From NCBI GenBank assembly GCA_964057225.1, contig OZ059895.1, forward strand, positions 23,508,688 to 23,572,687: a stretch of 64,000 bases of DNA, written 5' to 3'. The notes under the pieces were generated by a model. It was given only the letters and a program-made list of their open reading frames with translations. It searched no databases and was not told the DNA's origin. The number at the start of each line of letters is the position of its first letter. Within the stretch, counting starts at the first letter, position 1. The position numbers were made by a program, and so were the translations under genes. The stretch comes from Auanema rhodensis (Eukaryota > Nematoda > Chromadorea > Rhabditida > Rhabditidae). Below, piece by piece: positions 25,406 through 41,300 of this stretch.

Positions 25406-27160
25406 ATTTTTAAGCTAGCGCAAATCTGATAACACAGATCGACGCAGCTTAAAAATCTGCATCGAATGCACTATACTACATTGAGAAACGCTTAATACAA
25501 AAATTAGTTATGATCGTTTGAAAAATGATGCATTAGTGTATGTTGAGTTTCCATGTACACTCAACATTGCTTCCAAAAACATTTTGACAAAAATTTTTTC
25601 GAAAAATTTCAAAATAATTTAGCAAAAAGTAGATGTTTTTAGATTCCTTTTTTCAAGGCAAAGACGATGGACAATGTTATTCAACGAAAAAATCAATTCT
25701 TCAGGGTGAAAATCGAGGATATAAGTGTGAACTTATATCAGTTGATATCTCGGTGCATTTTTAAGCTAGCGCAAATCTGATAACACAGATCGACGCAGCT
25801 TAAAAATCTGCATCGAATGCACTATACTACATTGAGAAACGCTTAATACAAAAATTAGTTATGATCGTTTGAAAAATGATGCATTAGTGTATGTTGAGTT
25901 TCCATGTACACTCAACATTGCTTCCAAAAACATTTTGACAAAAATTTTTTCGAAAAATTTCAAAATAATTTAGCAAAAAGTAGATGTTTTTAGATTCCTT
26001 TTTTCAAGGCAAAGACGATGGACAATGTTATTCAACGAAAAAATTAATTCTTCAGGGTGAAAATCGAGGATATAAGTGTGAACTTATATCAGTTGATATC
26101 TCGGTGCATTTTTAAGCTAGCGCAAATCTGATAACACAGATCGACGCAGCTTAAAAATCTGCATCGAATGCACTATACTACATTGAGAAACGCTTAATAC
26201 AAAAATTAGTTATGATCGTTTGAAAAATGATGCATTAGTGTATGTTGAGTTTCCATGTACACTCAACATTGCTTCCAAAAACATTTTGACAAAAATTTTT
26301 TCGAAAAATTTCAAAATAATTTAGCAAAAAGTAGATGTTTTTAGATTCCTTTTTTCAAGGCAAAGACGATGGACAATGTTATTCAACGAAAAAATTAATT
26401 CTTCAGGGTGAAAATCGAGGATATAAGTGTGAACTTATATCAGTTGATATCTCGGTGCATTTTTAAGCTAGCGCAAATCTGATAACACAGATCGACGCAG
26501 CTTAAAAATCCGCATCGAATGCACTATACTACATGGAGAAACGCTTAATACAAAAATTAGTTATGATCGTTTGAAAAATGATGCATTAGTGTATGTTGAG
26601 TTTCCATGTACACTCAACATTGCTTCCAAAAACATTTTGACAAAAATTTTTTCGAAAAATTTCAAAATAATTTAGCAAAAAGTAGATGTTTTTAGATTCC
26701 TTTTTTCAAGGCAAAGACGATGGACAATGTTATTCAACGAAAAAATTAATTCTTCAGGGTGAAAATCGAGGATATAAGTGTGAACTTATATCAGTTGATA
26801 TCTCGGTGCATTTTTAAGCTAGCGCAAATCTGATAACACAGATCGACGCAGCTTAAAAATCTGCATCGAATGCACTATACTACATTGAGAAACGCTTAAT
26901 ACAAAAATTAGTTATGATCGTTTGAAAAATGATGCATTAGTGTATGTTGAGTTTCCATGTACACTCAACATTGCTTCCAAAAACATTTTGACAAAAATTT
27001 TTTCGAAAAATTTCAAAATAATTTAGCAAAAAGTAGATGTTTTTAGATTCCTTTTTTCAAGGCAAAGACGATGGACAATGTTATTCAACGAAAAAATTAA
27101 TTCTTCAGGGTGAAAATCGAGGATATAAGTGTGAACTTATATCAGTTGATATCTCGGTGC

Positions 27161-28564
27161 ATTTTTAAGCTAGCGCAAATCTGATAACACAGATCGACGC
27201 AGCTTAAAAATCCGCATCGAATGCACTATACTACATGGAAAAACGCTTAATACAAAAATTAGTTATGATCGTTTGAAAAATGATGCATTAGTGTATGTTG
27301 AGTTTCCATGTACACTCAACATTGCTTCCAAAAACATTTTGACAAAAATTTTTTCGAAAAATTTCAAAATAATTTAGCAAAAAGTAGATGTTTTTAGATT
27401 CCTTTTTTCAAGGCAAAGACGATGGACAATGTTATTCAACGAAAAAATTAATTCTTCAGGGTGAAAATCGAGGATATAAGTGTGAACTTATATCAGTTGA
27501 TATCTCGGTGCATTTTTAAGCTAGCGCAAATCTGATAACACAGATCGACGCAGCTTAAAAATCCGCATCGAATGCACTATACTACATGGAGAAACGCTTA
27601 ATACAAAAATTAGTTATGATCGTTTGAAAAATGATGCATTAGTGTATGTTGAGTTTCCATGTACACTCAACATTGCTTCCAAAAACATTTTGACAAAAAT
27701 TTTTTCGAAAAATTTCAAAACAATTTAGCAAAAAGTAGATGTTTTTAGATTCCTTTTTTCAAGACAAAGACGATGGACAATGTTATTCAACGAAAAAATT
27801 AATTCTTCAGGGTGAAAATCGAGGATATAAGTGTGAACATATATCAGTTGATATCTCGGTGCATTTTTAAGCTAGCGCAAATCTGATAACACAGATCGAC
27901 GCAGCTTAAAAATCCGCATCGAATGCACTATATTACATTGAGAAACGCTTAATACAAAAATTAAATATGATCGTTTGAAAAATGATGCATTAGTGTATGT
28001 TGAGTTTCCATGTACACTCAACATTGCTTCCAAAAACATTTTGACAAAAATTTTTTCGAAAAATTTCAAAATAATTTAGCGAAAAGTAGATGTTTTTAGA
28101 TTCCTTTTTTCAAGGCAAAGACGATGGACATTGTTATTCAACGAAAAAATTAATTCTTCAGGGTGAAAATCGAGGATATAAGTGTGAACATATATCAGTT
28201 GATATCTCGGTGCATTTTTAAGCTAGCGCAAATCTGATAACACAGATCGACGCAGCTTAAAAATCCGCATCGAATGCACTATACTACATTGAGAAACGCT
28301 TAATACAAAAATTAGTTATGATCGTTTGAAAAATGATGCATTAGTGTATGTTGAGTTTCCATGTACACTCAACATTGCTTCCAAAAACATTTTGACAAAA
28401 ATTTTTTCGAAAAATTTCAAAATAATTTAGCAAAAAGTAGATGTTTTTAGATTCTTTTTTTCAAGGCAAAGACGATGGACATTGTTATTCAACGAAAAAA
28501 TTAATTCTTCAGGGTGAAAATCGAGGATATAAGTGTGAACTTATATCAGTTGATATCTCGGTGC
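27161..28564 (-). repeat. Unit group repeated about 15 kb further on
   Basis: Units 27512-27862 (TTCAAAACAATT with TTCAAGACAAAG) and 27863-28213 (TATATTACATTG with TTAAATATG and TTTAGCGAAAAG) carry rare variants that return at 42250-43302 and 45058-46110. The distance between the CAAAACAA sites (27713 and 42451) is 14738 bp, exactly 42 monomers minus the 4 bp lost in two 349-bp units. In the distant copies a catggag/TTCGAAATA unit lies between the two marker units, so the copies are related but rearranged. Confidence 0.75.
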
Positions 28565-31500
28565 ATTTTTAAGCTAGCGCAAATCTGATAACACAGATCG
28601 ACGCAGCTTAAAAATCCGCATCGAATGCACTATACTACATGGAGAAACGCTTAATACAAAAATTAGTTATGATCGTTTGAAAAATGATGCATTAGTGTAT
28701 GTTGAGTTTCCATGTACACTCAACATTGCTTCCAAAAACATTTTGACAAAAATTTTTTCGAAAAATTTCAAAATAATTTAGCAAAAAGTAGATGTTTTTA
28801 GATTCCTTTTTTCAAGGCAAAGACGATGGACAATGTTATTCAACGAAAAAATTAATTCTTCAGGGTGAAAATCGAGGATATAAGTGTGAACTTATATCAG
28901 TTGATATCTCGGTGCATTTTTAAGCTAGCGCAAATCTGATAACACAGATCGACGCAGCTTAAAAATCCGCATCGAATGCACTATACTACATGGAGAAACG
29001 CTTAATACAAAAATTAGTTATGATCGTTTGAAAAATGATGCATTAGTGTATGTTGAGTTTCCATGTACACTCAACATTGCTTCCAAAAACATTTTGACAA
29101 AAATTTTTTCGAAAAATTTCAAAATAATTTAGCAAAAAGTAGATGTTTTTAGATTCCTTTTTTCAAAGCAAAGACGATGGACAATGTTATTCAACGAAAA
29201 AATTAATTCTTCAGGGTGAAAATCGAGGATATAAGTGTGAACTTATATCAGTTGATATCTCGGTGCATTTTTAAGCTAGCGCAAATCTGATAACACAGAT
29301 CGATGCAGCTTAAAAATCCGCATCGAATGCACTATACTACATTGAGAAACGCTTAATACAAAAATTAGTTATGATCGTTTGAAAAATGATGCATTAGTGT
29401 ATGTTGAGTTTCCATGTACACTCAACATTGCTTCCAAAAACATTTTGACAAAAATTTTTTCGAAAAATTTCAAAATAATTTAGCGAAAAGTAGATGTTTT
29501 TAGATTCCTTTTTTCAAGGCAAAGACGATGGACATTGTTATTCAACGAAAAAATTAATTCTTCAGGGTGAAAATCGAGGATATAAGTGTGAACATATATC
29601 AGTTGATATCTCGGTGCATTTTTAAGCTAGCGCAAATCTGATAACACAGATCGACGCAGCTTAAAAATCTGCATCGAATGCACTATACTACATTGAGAAA
29701 CGCTTAATACAAAAATTAGTTATGATCGTTTGAAAAATGATGCATTAGTGTATGTTGAGTTTCCATGTACACTCAACATTGCTTCCAAAAACATTTTGAC
29801 AAAAATTTTTTCGAAAAATTTCAAAATAATTTAGCAAAAAGTAGATGTTTTTAGATTCCTTTTTTCAAGGCAAAGACGATGGACAATGTTATTCAACGAA
29901 AAAATTAATTCTTCAGGGTGAAAATCGAGGATATAAGTGTGAACTTATATCAGTTGATATCTCGGTGCATTTTTAAGCTAGCGCAAATCTGATAACACAG
30001 ATCGACGCAGCTTAAAAATCTGCATCGAATGCACTATACTACATTGAGAAACGCTTAATACAAAAATTAGTTATGATCGTTTGAAAAATGATGCATTAGT
30101 GTATGTTGAGTTTCCATGTACACTCAACATTGCTTCCAAAAACATTTTGACAAAAATTTTTTCGAAAAATTTCAAAATAATTTAGCAAAAAGTAGATGTT
30201 TTTAGATTCCTTTTTTCAAGGCAAAGACGATGGACAATGTTATTCAACGAAAAAATTAATTCTTCAGGGTGAAAATCGAGGATATAAGTGTGAACTTATA
30301 TCAGTTGATATCTCGGTGCATTTTTAAGCTAGCGCAAATCTGATAACACAGATCGACGCAGCTTAAAAATCCGCATCGAATGCACTATACTACATGGAGA
30401 AACGCTTAATACAAAAATTAGTTATGATCGTTTGAAAAATGATGCATTAGTGTATGTTGAGTTTCCATGTACACTCAACATTGCTTCCAAAAACATTTTG
30501 ACAAAAATTTTTTCGAAAAATTTCAAAATAATTTAGCAAAAAGTAGATGTTTTTAGATTTCTTTTTTCAAGGCAAAGACGATGGACATTGTTATTCAACG
30601 AAAAAATTAATTCTTCAGGGTGAAAATCGAGGATATAAGTGTGAACATATATCAGTTGATATCTCGGTGCATTTTTAAGCTAGCGCAAATCTGATAACAC
30701 AGATCGACGCAGCTTAAAAATCTGCATCGAATGCACTATACTACATTGAGAAACGCTTAATACAAAAATTAGTTATGATCGTTTGAAAAATGATGCATTA
30801 GTGTATGTTGAGTTTCCATGTACACTCAACATTGCTTCCAAAAACATTTTGACAAAAATTTTTTCGAAAAATTTCAAAATAATTTAGCAAAAAGTAGATG
30901 TTTTTAGATTCCTTTTTTCAAGGCGAAGACGATGGACAATGTTATTCAACGAAAAAATTAATTCTTCAGGGTGAAAATCGAGGATATAAGTGTGAACTTA
31001 TATCAGTTGATATCTCGGTGCATTTTTAAGCTAGCGCAAATCTGATAACACAGATCGACGCAGCTTAAAAATCCGCATCGAATGCACTATACTACATGGA
31101 GAAACGCTTAATACAAAAATTAGTTATGATCGTTTGAAAAATGATGCATTAGTGTATGTTGAGTTTCCATGTACACTCAACATTGCTTCCAAAAACATTT
31201 TGACAAAAATTTTTTCGAAAAATTTCAAAATAATTTAGCAAAAAGTAGATGTTTTTAGATTTCTTTTTTCAAGGCAAAGACGATGGACATTGTTATTCAA
31301 CGAAAAAATTAATTCTTCAGGGTGAAAATCGAGGATATAAGTGTGAACATATATCAGTTGATATCTCGGTGCATTTTTAAGCTAGCGCAAATCTGATAAC
31401 ACAGATCGACGCAGCTTAAAAATCTGCATCGAATGCACTATACTACATTGAGAAACGCTTAATACAAAAATTAGTTATGATCGTTTGAAAAATGATGCAT

Positions 31501-34500
31501 TAGTGTATGTTGAGTTTCCATGTACACTCAACATTGCTTCCAAAAACATTTTGACAAAAATTTTTTCGAAAAATTTCAAAATAATTTAGCAAAAAGTAGA
31601 TGTTTTTAGATTCCTTTTTTCAAGGCAAAGACGATGGACAATGTTATTCAACGAAAAAATTAATTCTTCAGGGTGAAAATCGAGGATATAAGTGTGAACT
31701 TATATCAGTTGATATCTCGGTGCATTTTTAAGCTAGCGCAAATCTGATAACACAGATCGACGCAGCTTAAAAATCTGCATCGAATGCACTATACTACATT
31801 GAGAAACGCTTAATACAAAAATTAGTTATGATCGTTTGAAAAATGATGCATTAGTGTATGTTGAGTTTCCATGTACACTCAACATTGCTTCCAAAAACAT
31901 TTTGACAAAAATTTTTTCGAAAAATTTCAAAATAATTTAGCAAAAAGTAGATGTTTTTAGATTTCTTTTTTCAAGGCAAAGACGATGGACATTGTTATTC
32001 AACGAAAAAATTAATTCTTCAGGGTGAAAATCGAGGATATAAGTGTGAACTTATATCAGTTGATATCTCGGTGCATTTTTAAGCTAGCGCAAATCTGATA
32101 ACACAGATCGACGCAGCTTAAAAATCCGCATCGAATGCACTATACTACATGGAGAAACGCTTAATACAAAAATTAGTTATGATCGTTTGAAAAATGATGC
32201 ATTAGTGTATGTTGAGTTTCCATGTACACTCAACATTGCTTCCAAAAACATTTTGACAAAAATTTTTTCGAAAAATTTCAAAATAATTTAGCAAAAAGTA
32301 GATGTTTTTAGATTCCTTTTTTCAAGGCAAAGACGATGGACAATGTTATTCAACGAAAAAATTAATTCTTCAGGGTGAAAATCGAGGATATAAGTGTGAA
32401 CTTATATCAGTTGATATCTCGGTGCATTTTTAAGCTAGCGCAAATCTGATAACACAGATCGACGCAGCTTAAAAATCCGCATCGAATGCACTATACTACA
32501 TGGAGAAACGCTTAATACAAAAATTAGTTATGATCGTTTGAAAAATGATGCATTAGTGTATGTTGAGTTTCCATGTACACTCAACATTGCTTCCAAAAAC
32601 ATTTTGACAAAAATTTTTTCGAAAAATTTCAAAATAATTTAGCAAAAAGTAGATGTTTTTAGATTCCTTTTTTCAAGGCAAAGACGATGGACAATGTTAT
32701 TCAACGAAAAAATTAATTCTTCAGGGTGAAAATCGAGGATATAAGTGTGAACTTATATCAGTTGATATCTCGGTGCATTTTTAAGCTAGCGCAAATCTGA
32801 TAACACAGATCGACGCAGCTTAAAAATCCGCATCGAATGCACTATACTACATGGAGAAACGCTTAATACAAAAATTAGTTATGATCGTTTGAAAAATGAT
32901 GCATTAGTGTATGTTGAGTTTCCATGTACACTCAACATTGCTTCCAAAAACATTTTGACAAAAATTTTTTCGAAAAATTTCAAAATAATTTAGCAAAAAG
33001 TAGATGTTTTTAGATTTCTTTTTTCAAGGCAAAGACGATGGACATTGTTATTCAACGAAAAAATTAATTCTTCAGGGTGAAAATCGAGGATATAAGTGTG
33101 AACATATATCAGTTGATATCTCGGTGCATTTTTAAGCTAGCGCAAATCTGATAACACAGATCGACGCAGCTTAAAAATCTGCATCGAATGCACTATACTA
33201 CATTGAGAAACGCTTAATACAAAAATTAGTTATGATCGTTTGAAAAATGATGCATTAGTGTATGTTGAGTTTCCATGTACACTCAACATTGCTTCCAAAA
33301 ACATTTTGACAAAAATTTTTTCGAAAAATTTCAAAATAATTTAGCAAAAAGTAGATGTTTTTAGATTCCTTTTTTCAAGGCAAAGACGATGGACAATGTT
33401 ATTCAACGAAAAAATTAATTCTTCAGGGTGAAAATCGAGGATATAAGTGTGAACTTATATCAGTTGATATCTCGGTGCATTTTTAAGCTAGCGCAAATCT
33501 GATAACACAGATCGACGCAGCTTAAAAATTCGCATCGAATGCACTATACTACATGGAGAAACGCTTAATACAAAAATTAGTTATGATCGTTTGAAAAATG
33601 ATGCATTAGTGTATGTTGAGTTTCCATGTACACTCAACATTGCTTCCAAAAACATTTTGACAAAAATTTTTTCGAAAAATTTCAAAATAATTTAGCAAAA
33701 AGTAGATGTTTTTAGATTTCTTTTTTCAAGGCAAAGACGATGGACATTGTTATTCAACGAAAAAATTAATTCTTCAGGGTGAAAATCGAGGATATAAGTG
33801 TGAACATATATCAGTTGATATCTCGGTGCATTTTTAAGCTAGCGCAAATCTGATAACACAGATCGACGCAGCTTAAAAATCTGCATCGAATGCACTATAC
33901 TACATTGAGAAACGCTTAATACAAAAATTAGTTATGATCGTTTGAAAAATGATGCATTAGTGTATGTTGAGTTTCCATGTACACTCAACATTGCTTCCAA
34001 AAACATTTTGACAAAAATTTTTTCGAAAAATTTCAAAATAATTTAGCAAAAAGTAGATGTTTTTAGATTCCTTTTTTCAAGGCAAAGACGATGGACAATG
34101 TTATTCAACGAAAAAATTAATTCTTCAGGGTGAAAATCGAGGATATAAGTGTGAACTTATATCAGTTGATATCTCGGTGCATTTTTAAGCTAGCGCAAAT
34201 CTGATAACACAGATCGACGCAGCTTAAAAATCTGCATCGAATGCACTATACTACATTGAGAAACGCTTAATACAAAAATTAGTTATGATCGTTTGAAAAA
34301 TGATGCATTAGTGTATGTTGAGTTTCCATGTACACTCAACATTGCTTCCAAAAACATTTTGACAAAAATTTTTTCGAAAAATTTCAAAATAATTTAGCAA
34401 AAAGTAGATGTTTTTAGATTTCTTTTTTCAAGGCAAAGACGATGGACATTGTTATTCAACGAAAAAATTAATTCTTCAGGGTGAAAATCGAGGATATAAG

Positions 34501-34882
34501 TGTGAACTTATATCAGTTGATATCTCGGTGCATTTTTAAGCTAGCGCAAATCAGATAACACAGATCGACGCAGCTTAAAAATCCGCATCGAATGCACTAT
34601 ACTACATGGAGAAACGCTTAATACAAAAATTAGTTATGATCGTTTGAAAAATGATGCATTAGTGTATGTTGAGTTTCCATGTACACTCAACATTGCTTCC
34701 AAAAACATTTTGACAAAAATTTTTTCGAAAAATTTCGAAATAATTTAGCAAAAAGTAGATGTTTTTAGATTCCTTTTTTCAAGGCAAAGACGATGGACAT
34801 TGTTATTCAACGAAAAAATTAATTCTTCAGGGTGAAAATCGAGGATATAAGTGTGAACATATATCAGTTGATATCTCGGTGC

Positions 34883-37800
34883 ATTTTTAAGCTAGCGCAA
34901 ATCTGATAACACAGATCGACGCAGCTTAAAAATCCGCATCGAATGCACTATATTACATTGAGAAACGCTTAATACAAAAATTAGTTATGATCGTTTGAAA
35001 AATGATGCATTAGTGTATGTTGAGTTTCCATGTACACTCAACATTGCTTCCAAAAACATTGACAAAAATTTTTTCGAAAAATTTCAAAATAATTTAGCAA
35101 AAAGTAGATGTTTTTAGATTCCTTTTTTCAAGGCAAAGACGATGGACAATGTTATTCAACGAAAAAATTAATTCTTCAGGGTGAAAATCGAGGATATAAG
35201 TGTGAACTTATATCAGTTGATATCTCGGTGCATTTTTAAGCTAGCGCAAATCTGATAACACAGATCGACGCAGCTTAAAAATCCGCATCGAATGCACTAT
35301 ACTACATGGAGAAACGCTTAATACAAAAATTAGTTATGATCGTTTGAAAAATGATGCATTAGTGTATGTTGAGTTTCCATGTACACTCAACATTGCTTCC
35401 AAAAACATTTTGACAAAAATTTTTTCGAAAAATTTCAAAATAATTTAGCAAAAAGTAGATGTTTTTAGATTTCTTTTTTCAAGGCAAAGACGATGGACAT
35501 TGTTATTCAACGAAAAAATTAATTCTTCAGGGTGAAAATCGAGGATATAAGTGTGAACTTATATCAGTTGATATCTCGGTGCATTTTTAAGCTAGCGCAA
35601 ATCTGATAACACAGATCGACGCAGCTTAAAAATCCGCATCGAATGCACTATACTACATGGAGAAACGCTTAATACAAAAATTAGTTATGATCGTTTGAAA
35701 AATGATGCATTAGTGTATGTTGAGTTTCCATGTACACTCAACATTGCTTCCAAAAACATTTTGACAAAAATTTTTTCGAAAAATTTCAAAATAATTTAGC
35801 AAAAAGTAGATGTTTTTAGATTTCTTTTTTCAAGGCAAAGACGATGGACATTGTTATTCAACGAAAAAATTAATTCTTCAGGGTGAAAATCGAGGATATA
35901 AGTGTGAACTTATATCAGTTGATATCTCGGTGCATTTTTAAGCTAGCGCAAATCTGATAACACAGATCGACGCAGCTTAAAAATCCGCATCGAATGCACT
36001 ATACTACATGGAGAAACGCTTAATACAAAAATTAGTTATGATCGTTTGAAAAATGATGCATTAGTGTATGTTGAGTTTCCATGTACACTCAACATTGCTT
36101 CCAAAAACATTTTGACAAAAATTTTTTCGAAAAATTTCAAAATAATTTAGCAAAAAGTAGATGTTTTTAGATTTCTTTTTTCAAGGCAAAGACGATGGAC
36201 ATTGTTATTCAACGAAAAAATTAATTCTTCAGGGTGAAAATCGAGGATATAAGTGTGAACTTATATCAGTTGATATCTCGGTGCATTTTTAAGCTAGCGC
36301 AAATCTGATAACACAGATCGACGCAGCTTAAAAATCCGCATCGAATGCACTATACTACATGGAGAAACGCTTGATACAAAAATTAGTTATGATCGTTTGA
36401 AAAATGATGCATTAGTGTATGTTGAGTTTCCATGTACACTCAACATTGCTTCCAAAAACATTTTGACAAAAATTTTTTCGAAAAATTTCGAAATAATTTA
36501 GCAAAAAGTAGATGTTTTTAGATTCCTTTTTTCAAGGCAAAGACGATGGACAATGTTATTCAACGAAAAAATTAATTCTTCAGGGTGAAAATCGAGGATA
36601 TAAGTGTGAACTTATATCAGTTGATATCTCGGTGCATTTTTAAGCTAGCGCAAATCTGATAACACAGATCGACGCAGCTTAAAAATCCGCATCGAATGCA
36701 CTATACTACATGGAGAAACGCTTAATACAAAAATTAGTTATGATCGTTTGAAAAATGATGCATTAGTGTATGTTGAGTTTCCATGTACACTCAACATTGC
36801 TTCCAAAAACATTTTGACAAAAATTTTTTCGAAAAATTTCAAAATAATTTAGCAAAAAGTAGATGTTTTTAGATTCCTTTTTTCAAGGCAAAGACGATGG
36901 ACAATGTTATTCAACGAAAAAATTAATTCTTCAGGGTGAAAATCGAGGATATAAGTGTGAACTTATATCAGTTGATATCTCGGTGCATTTTTAAGCTAGC
37001 GCAAATCTGATAACACAGATCGACGCAGCTTAAAAATCTGCATCGAATGCACTATACTACATTGAGAAACGCTTAATACAAAAATTAGTTATGATCGTTT
37101 GAAAAATGATGCATTAGTGTATGTTGAGTTTCCATGTACACTCAACATTGCTTCCAAAAACATTTTGACAAAAATTTTTTCGAAAAATTTCAAAATAATT
37201 TAGCAAAAAGTAGATGTTTTTAGATTTCTTTTTTCAAGGCAAAGACGATGGACATTGTTATTCAACGAAAAAATTAATTCTTCAGGGTGAAAATCGAGGA
37301 TATAAGTGTGAACATATATCAGTTGATATCTCGGTGCATTTTTAAGCTAGCGCAAATCTGATAACACAGATCGACGCAGCTTAAAAATCCGCATCGAATG
37401 CACTATATTACATTGAGAAACGCTTAATACAAAAATTAGTTATGATCGTTTGAAAAATGATGCATTAGTGTATGTTGAGTTTCCATGTACACTCAACATT
37501 GCTTCCAAAAACATTGACAAAAATTTTTTCGAAAAATTTCAAAATAATTTAGCAAAAAGTAGATGTTTTTAGATTCCTTTTTTCAAGGCAAAGACGATGG
37601 ACAATGTTATTCAACGAAAAAATTAATTCTTCAGGGTGAAAATCGAGGATATAAGTGTGAACTTATATCAGTTGATATCTCGGTGCATTTTTAAGCTAGC
37701 GCAAATCTGATAACACAGATCGACGCAGCTTAAAAATCCGCATCGAATGCACTATACTACATGGAGAAACGCTTAATACAAAAATTAGTTATGATCGTTT

Positions 37801-38388
37801 GAAAAATGATGCATTAGTGTATGTTGAGTTTCCATGTACACTCAACATTGCTTCCAAAAACATTTTGACAAAAATTTTTTCGAAAAATTTCAAAATAATT
37901 TAGCAAAAAGTAGATGTTTTTAGATTTCTTTTTTCAAGGCAAAGACGATGGACATTGTTATTCAACGAAAAAATTAATTCTTCAGGGTGAAAATCGAGGA
38001 TATAAGTGTGAACTTATATCAGTTGATATCTCGGTGCATTTTTAAGCTAGCGCAAATCTGATAACACAGATCGACGCAGCTTAAAAATCCGCATCGAATG
38101 CACTATACTACATGGAGAAACGCTTAATACAAAAATTAGTTATGATCGTTTGAAAAATGATGCATTAGTGTATGTTGAGTTTCCATGTACACTCAACATT
38201 GCTTCCAAAAACATTTTGACAAAAATTTTTTCGAAAAATTTCAAAATAATTTAGCAAAAAGTAGATGTTTTTAGATTTCTTTTTTCAAGGCAAAGACGAT
38301 GGACATTGTTATTCAACGAAAAAATTAATTCTTCAGGGTGAAAATCGAGGATATAAGTGTGAACTTATATCAGTTGATATCTCGGTGC
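34883..38388 (-). repeat. Duplicated three-unit block with two 349-bp monomers (offset 2455 bp)
   Basis: Units 34883-35231 and 37338-37686 both carry TATATTACATTG and the same 2-bp loss (CATTGACA). The two following units in each case carry CATGGAG with GATTTCTTTT. The offset is seven monomers minus 2 bp. The shared deletion shows that both were copied from one ancestor and did not lose the bases independently. Confidence 0.85.
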
Positions 38389-41300
38389 ATTTTTAAGCTA
38401 GCGCAAATCTGATAACACAGATCGACGCAGCTTAAAAATCCGCATCGAATGCACTATACTACATGGAGAAACGCTTAATACAAAAATTAGTTATGATCGT
38501 TTGAAAAATGATGCATTAGTGTATGTTGAGTTTCCATGTACACTCAACATTGCTTCCAAAAACATTTTGACAAAAATTTTTTCGAAAAATTTCAAAATAA
38601 TTTAGCAAAAAGTAGATGTTTTTAGATTCCTTTTTTCAAGGCAAAGACGATGGACAATGTTATTCAACGAAAAAATTAATTCTTCAGGGTGAAAATCGAG
38701 GATATAAGTGTGAACTTATATCAGTTGATATCTCGGTGCATTTTTAAGCTAGCGCAAATCTGATAACACAGATCGACGCAGCTTAAAAATCCGCATCGAA
38801 TGCACTATACTACATGGAGAAACGCTTAATACAAAAATTAGTTATGATCGTTTGAAAAATGATGCATTAGTGTATGTTGAGTTTCCATGTACACTCAACA
38901 TTGCTTCCAAAAACATTTTGACAAAAATTTTTTCGAAAAATTTCAAAATAATTTAGCAAAAAGTAGATGTTTTTAGATTCCTTTTTTCAAGGCAAAGACG
39001 ATGGACATTGTTATTCAACGAAAAAATTAATTCTTCAGGGTGAAAATCGAGGATATAAGTGTGAACTTATATCAGTTGATATCTCGGTGCATTTTTAAGC
39101 TAGCGCAAATCTGATAACACAGATCGACGCAGCTTAAAAATCCGCATCGAATGCACTATACTACATGGAGAAACGCTTAATACAAAAATTAGTTATGATC
39201 GTTTGAAAAATGATGCATTAGTGTATGTTGAGTTTCCATGTACACTCAACATTGCTTCCAAAAACATTTTGACAAAAATTTTTTCGAAAAATTTCGAAAT
39301 AATTTAGCAAAAAGTAGATGTTTTTAGATTCCTTTTTTCAAGGCAAAGACGATGGACATTGTTATTCAACGAAAAAATTAATTCTTCAGGGTGAAAATCG
39401 AGGATATAAGTGTGAACATATATCAGTTGATATCTCGGTGCATTTTTAAGCTAGCGCAAATCTGATAACACAGATCGACGCAGCTTAAAAATCCGCATCG
39501 AATGCACTATACTACATTGAGAAACGCTTAATACAAAAATTAGTTATGATCGTTTGAAAAATGATGCATTAGTGTATGTTGAGTTTCCATGTACACTCAA
39601 CATTGCTTCCAAAAACATTTTGACAAAAATTTTTTCGAAAAATTTCAAAATAATTTAGCAAAAAGTAGATGTTTTTAGATTCTTTTTTTCAAGGCAAAGA
39701 CGATGGACATTGTTATTCAACGAAAAAATTAATTCTTCAGGGTGAAAATCGAGGATATAAGTGTGAACTTATATCAGTTGATATCTCGGTGCATTTTTAA
39801 GCTAGCGCAAATCTGATAACACAGATCGACGCAGCTTAAAAATCCGCATCGAATGCACTATACTACGTTGAGAAACGCTTAATACAAAAATTAGTTATGA
39901 TCGTTTGAAAAATGATGCATTAGTGTATGTTGAGTTTCCATGTACACTCAACATTGCTTCCAAAAACATTTTGACAAAAATTTTTTCGAAAAATTTCAAA
40001 ATAATTTAGCAAAAAGTAGATGTTTTTAGATTCTTTTTTTCAAGGCAAAGACGATGGACATTGTTATTCAACGAAAAAATTAATTCTTCAGGGTGAAAAT
40101 CGAGGATATAAGTGTGAACTTATATCAGTTGATATCTCGGTGCATTTTTAAGCTAGCGCAAATCTGATAACACAGATCGACGCAGCTTAAAAATCCGCAT
40201 CGAATGCACTATACTACATGGAGAAACGCTTAATACAAAAATTAGTTATGATCGTTTGAAAAATGATGCATTAGTGTATGTTGAGTTTCCATGTACACTC
40301 AACATTGCTTCCAAAAACATTTTGACAAAAATTTTTTCGAAAAATTTCAAAATAATTTAGCAAAAAGTAGATGTTTTTAGATTCCTTTTTTCAAGGCAAA
40401 GACGATGGACAATGTTATTCAACGAAAAAATTAATTCTTCAGGGTGAAAATCGAGGATATAAGTGTGAACTTATATCAGTTGATATCTCGGTGCATTTTT
40501 AAGCTAGCGCAAATCTGATAACACAGATCGACGCAGCTTAAAAATCCGCATCGAATGCACTATACTACATGGAGAAACGCTTGATACAAAAATTAGTTAT
40601 GATCGTTTGAAAAATGATGCATTAGTGTATGTTGAGTTTCCATGTACACTCAACATTGCTTCCAAAAACATTTTGACAAAAATTTTTTCGAAAAATTTCA
40701 AAATAATTTAGCGAAAAGTAGATGTTTTTAGATTCCTTTTTTCAAGGCAAAGACGATGGACATTGTTATTCAACGAAAAAATTAATTCTTCAGGGTGAAA
40801 ATCGAGGATATAAGTGTGAACATATATCAGTTGATATCTCGGTGCATTTTTAAGTTAGCGCAAATCTGATAACACAGATCGACGCAGCTTAAAAATCTGC
40901 ATCGAATGCACTATACTACATTGAGAAACGCTTAATACAAAAATTAGTTATGATCGTTTGAAAAATGATGCATTAGTGTATGTTGAGTTTCCATGTACAC
41001 TCAACATTGCTTCCAAAAACATTTTGACAAAAATTTTTTCGAAAAATTTCAAAATAATTTAGCAAAAAGTAGATGTTTTTAGATTCCTTTTTTCAAAGCA
41101 AAGACGATGGACAATGTTATTCAACGAAAAAATTAATTCTTCAGGGTGAAAATCGAGGATATAAGTGTGAACTTATATCAGTTGATATCTCGGTGCATTT
41201 TTAAGCTAGCGCAAATCTGATAACACAGATCGACGCAGCTTAAAAATCTGCATCGAATGCACTATACTACATTGAGAAACGCTTAATACAAAAATTAGTT

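Noticed and set aside
27872-28069. 65-codon open frame on the minus strand
   Set aside because: The TTAAATATG variant of the monomer removes a stop. The frame ends at the same TAG that all monomers carry near position 340, and it has no recognisable domain.
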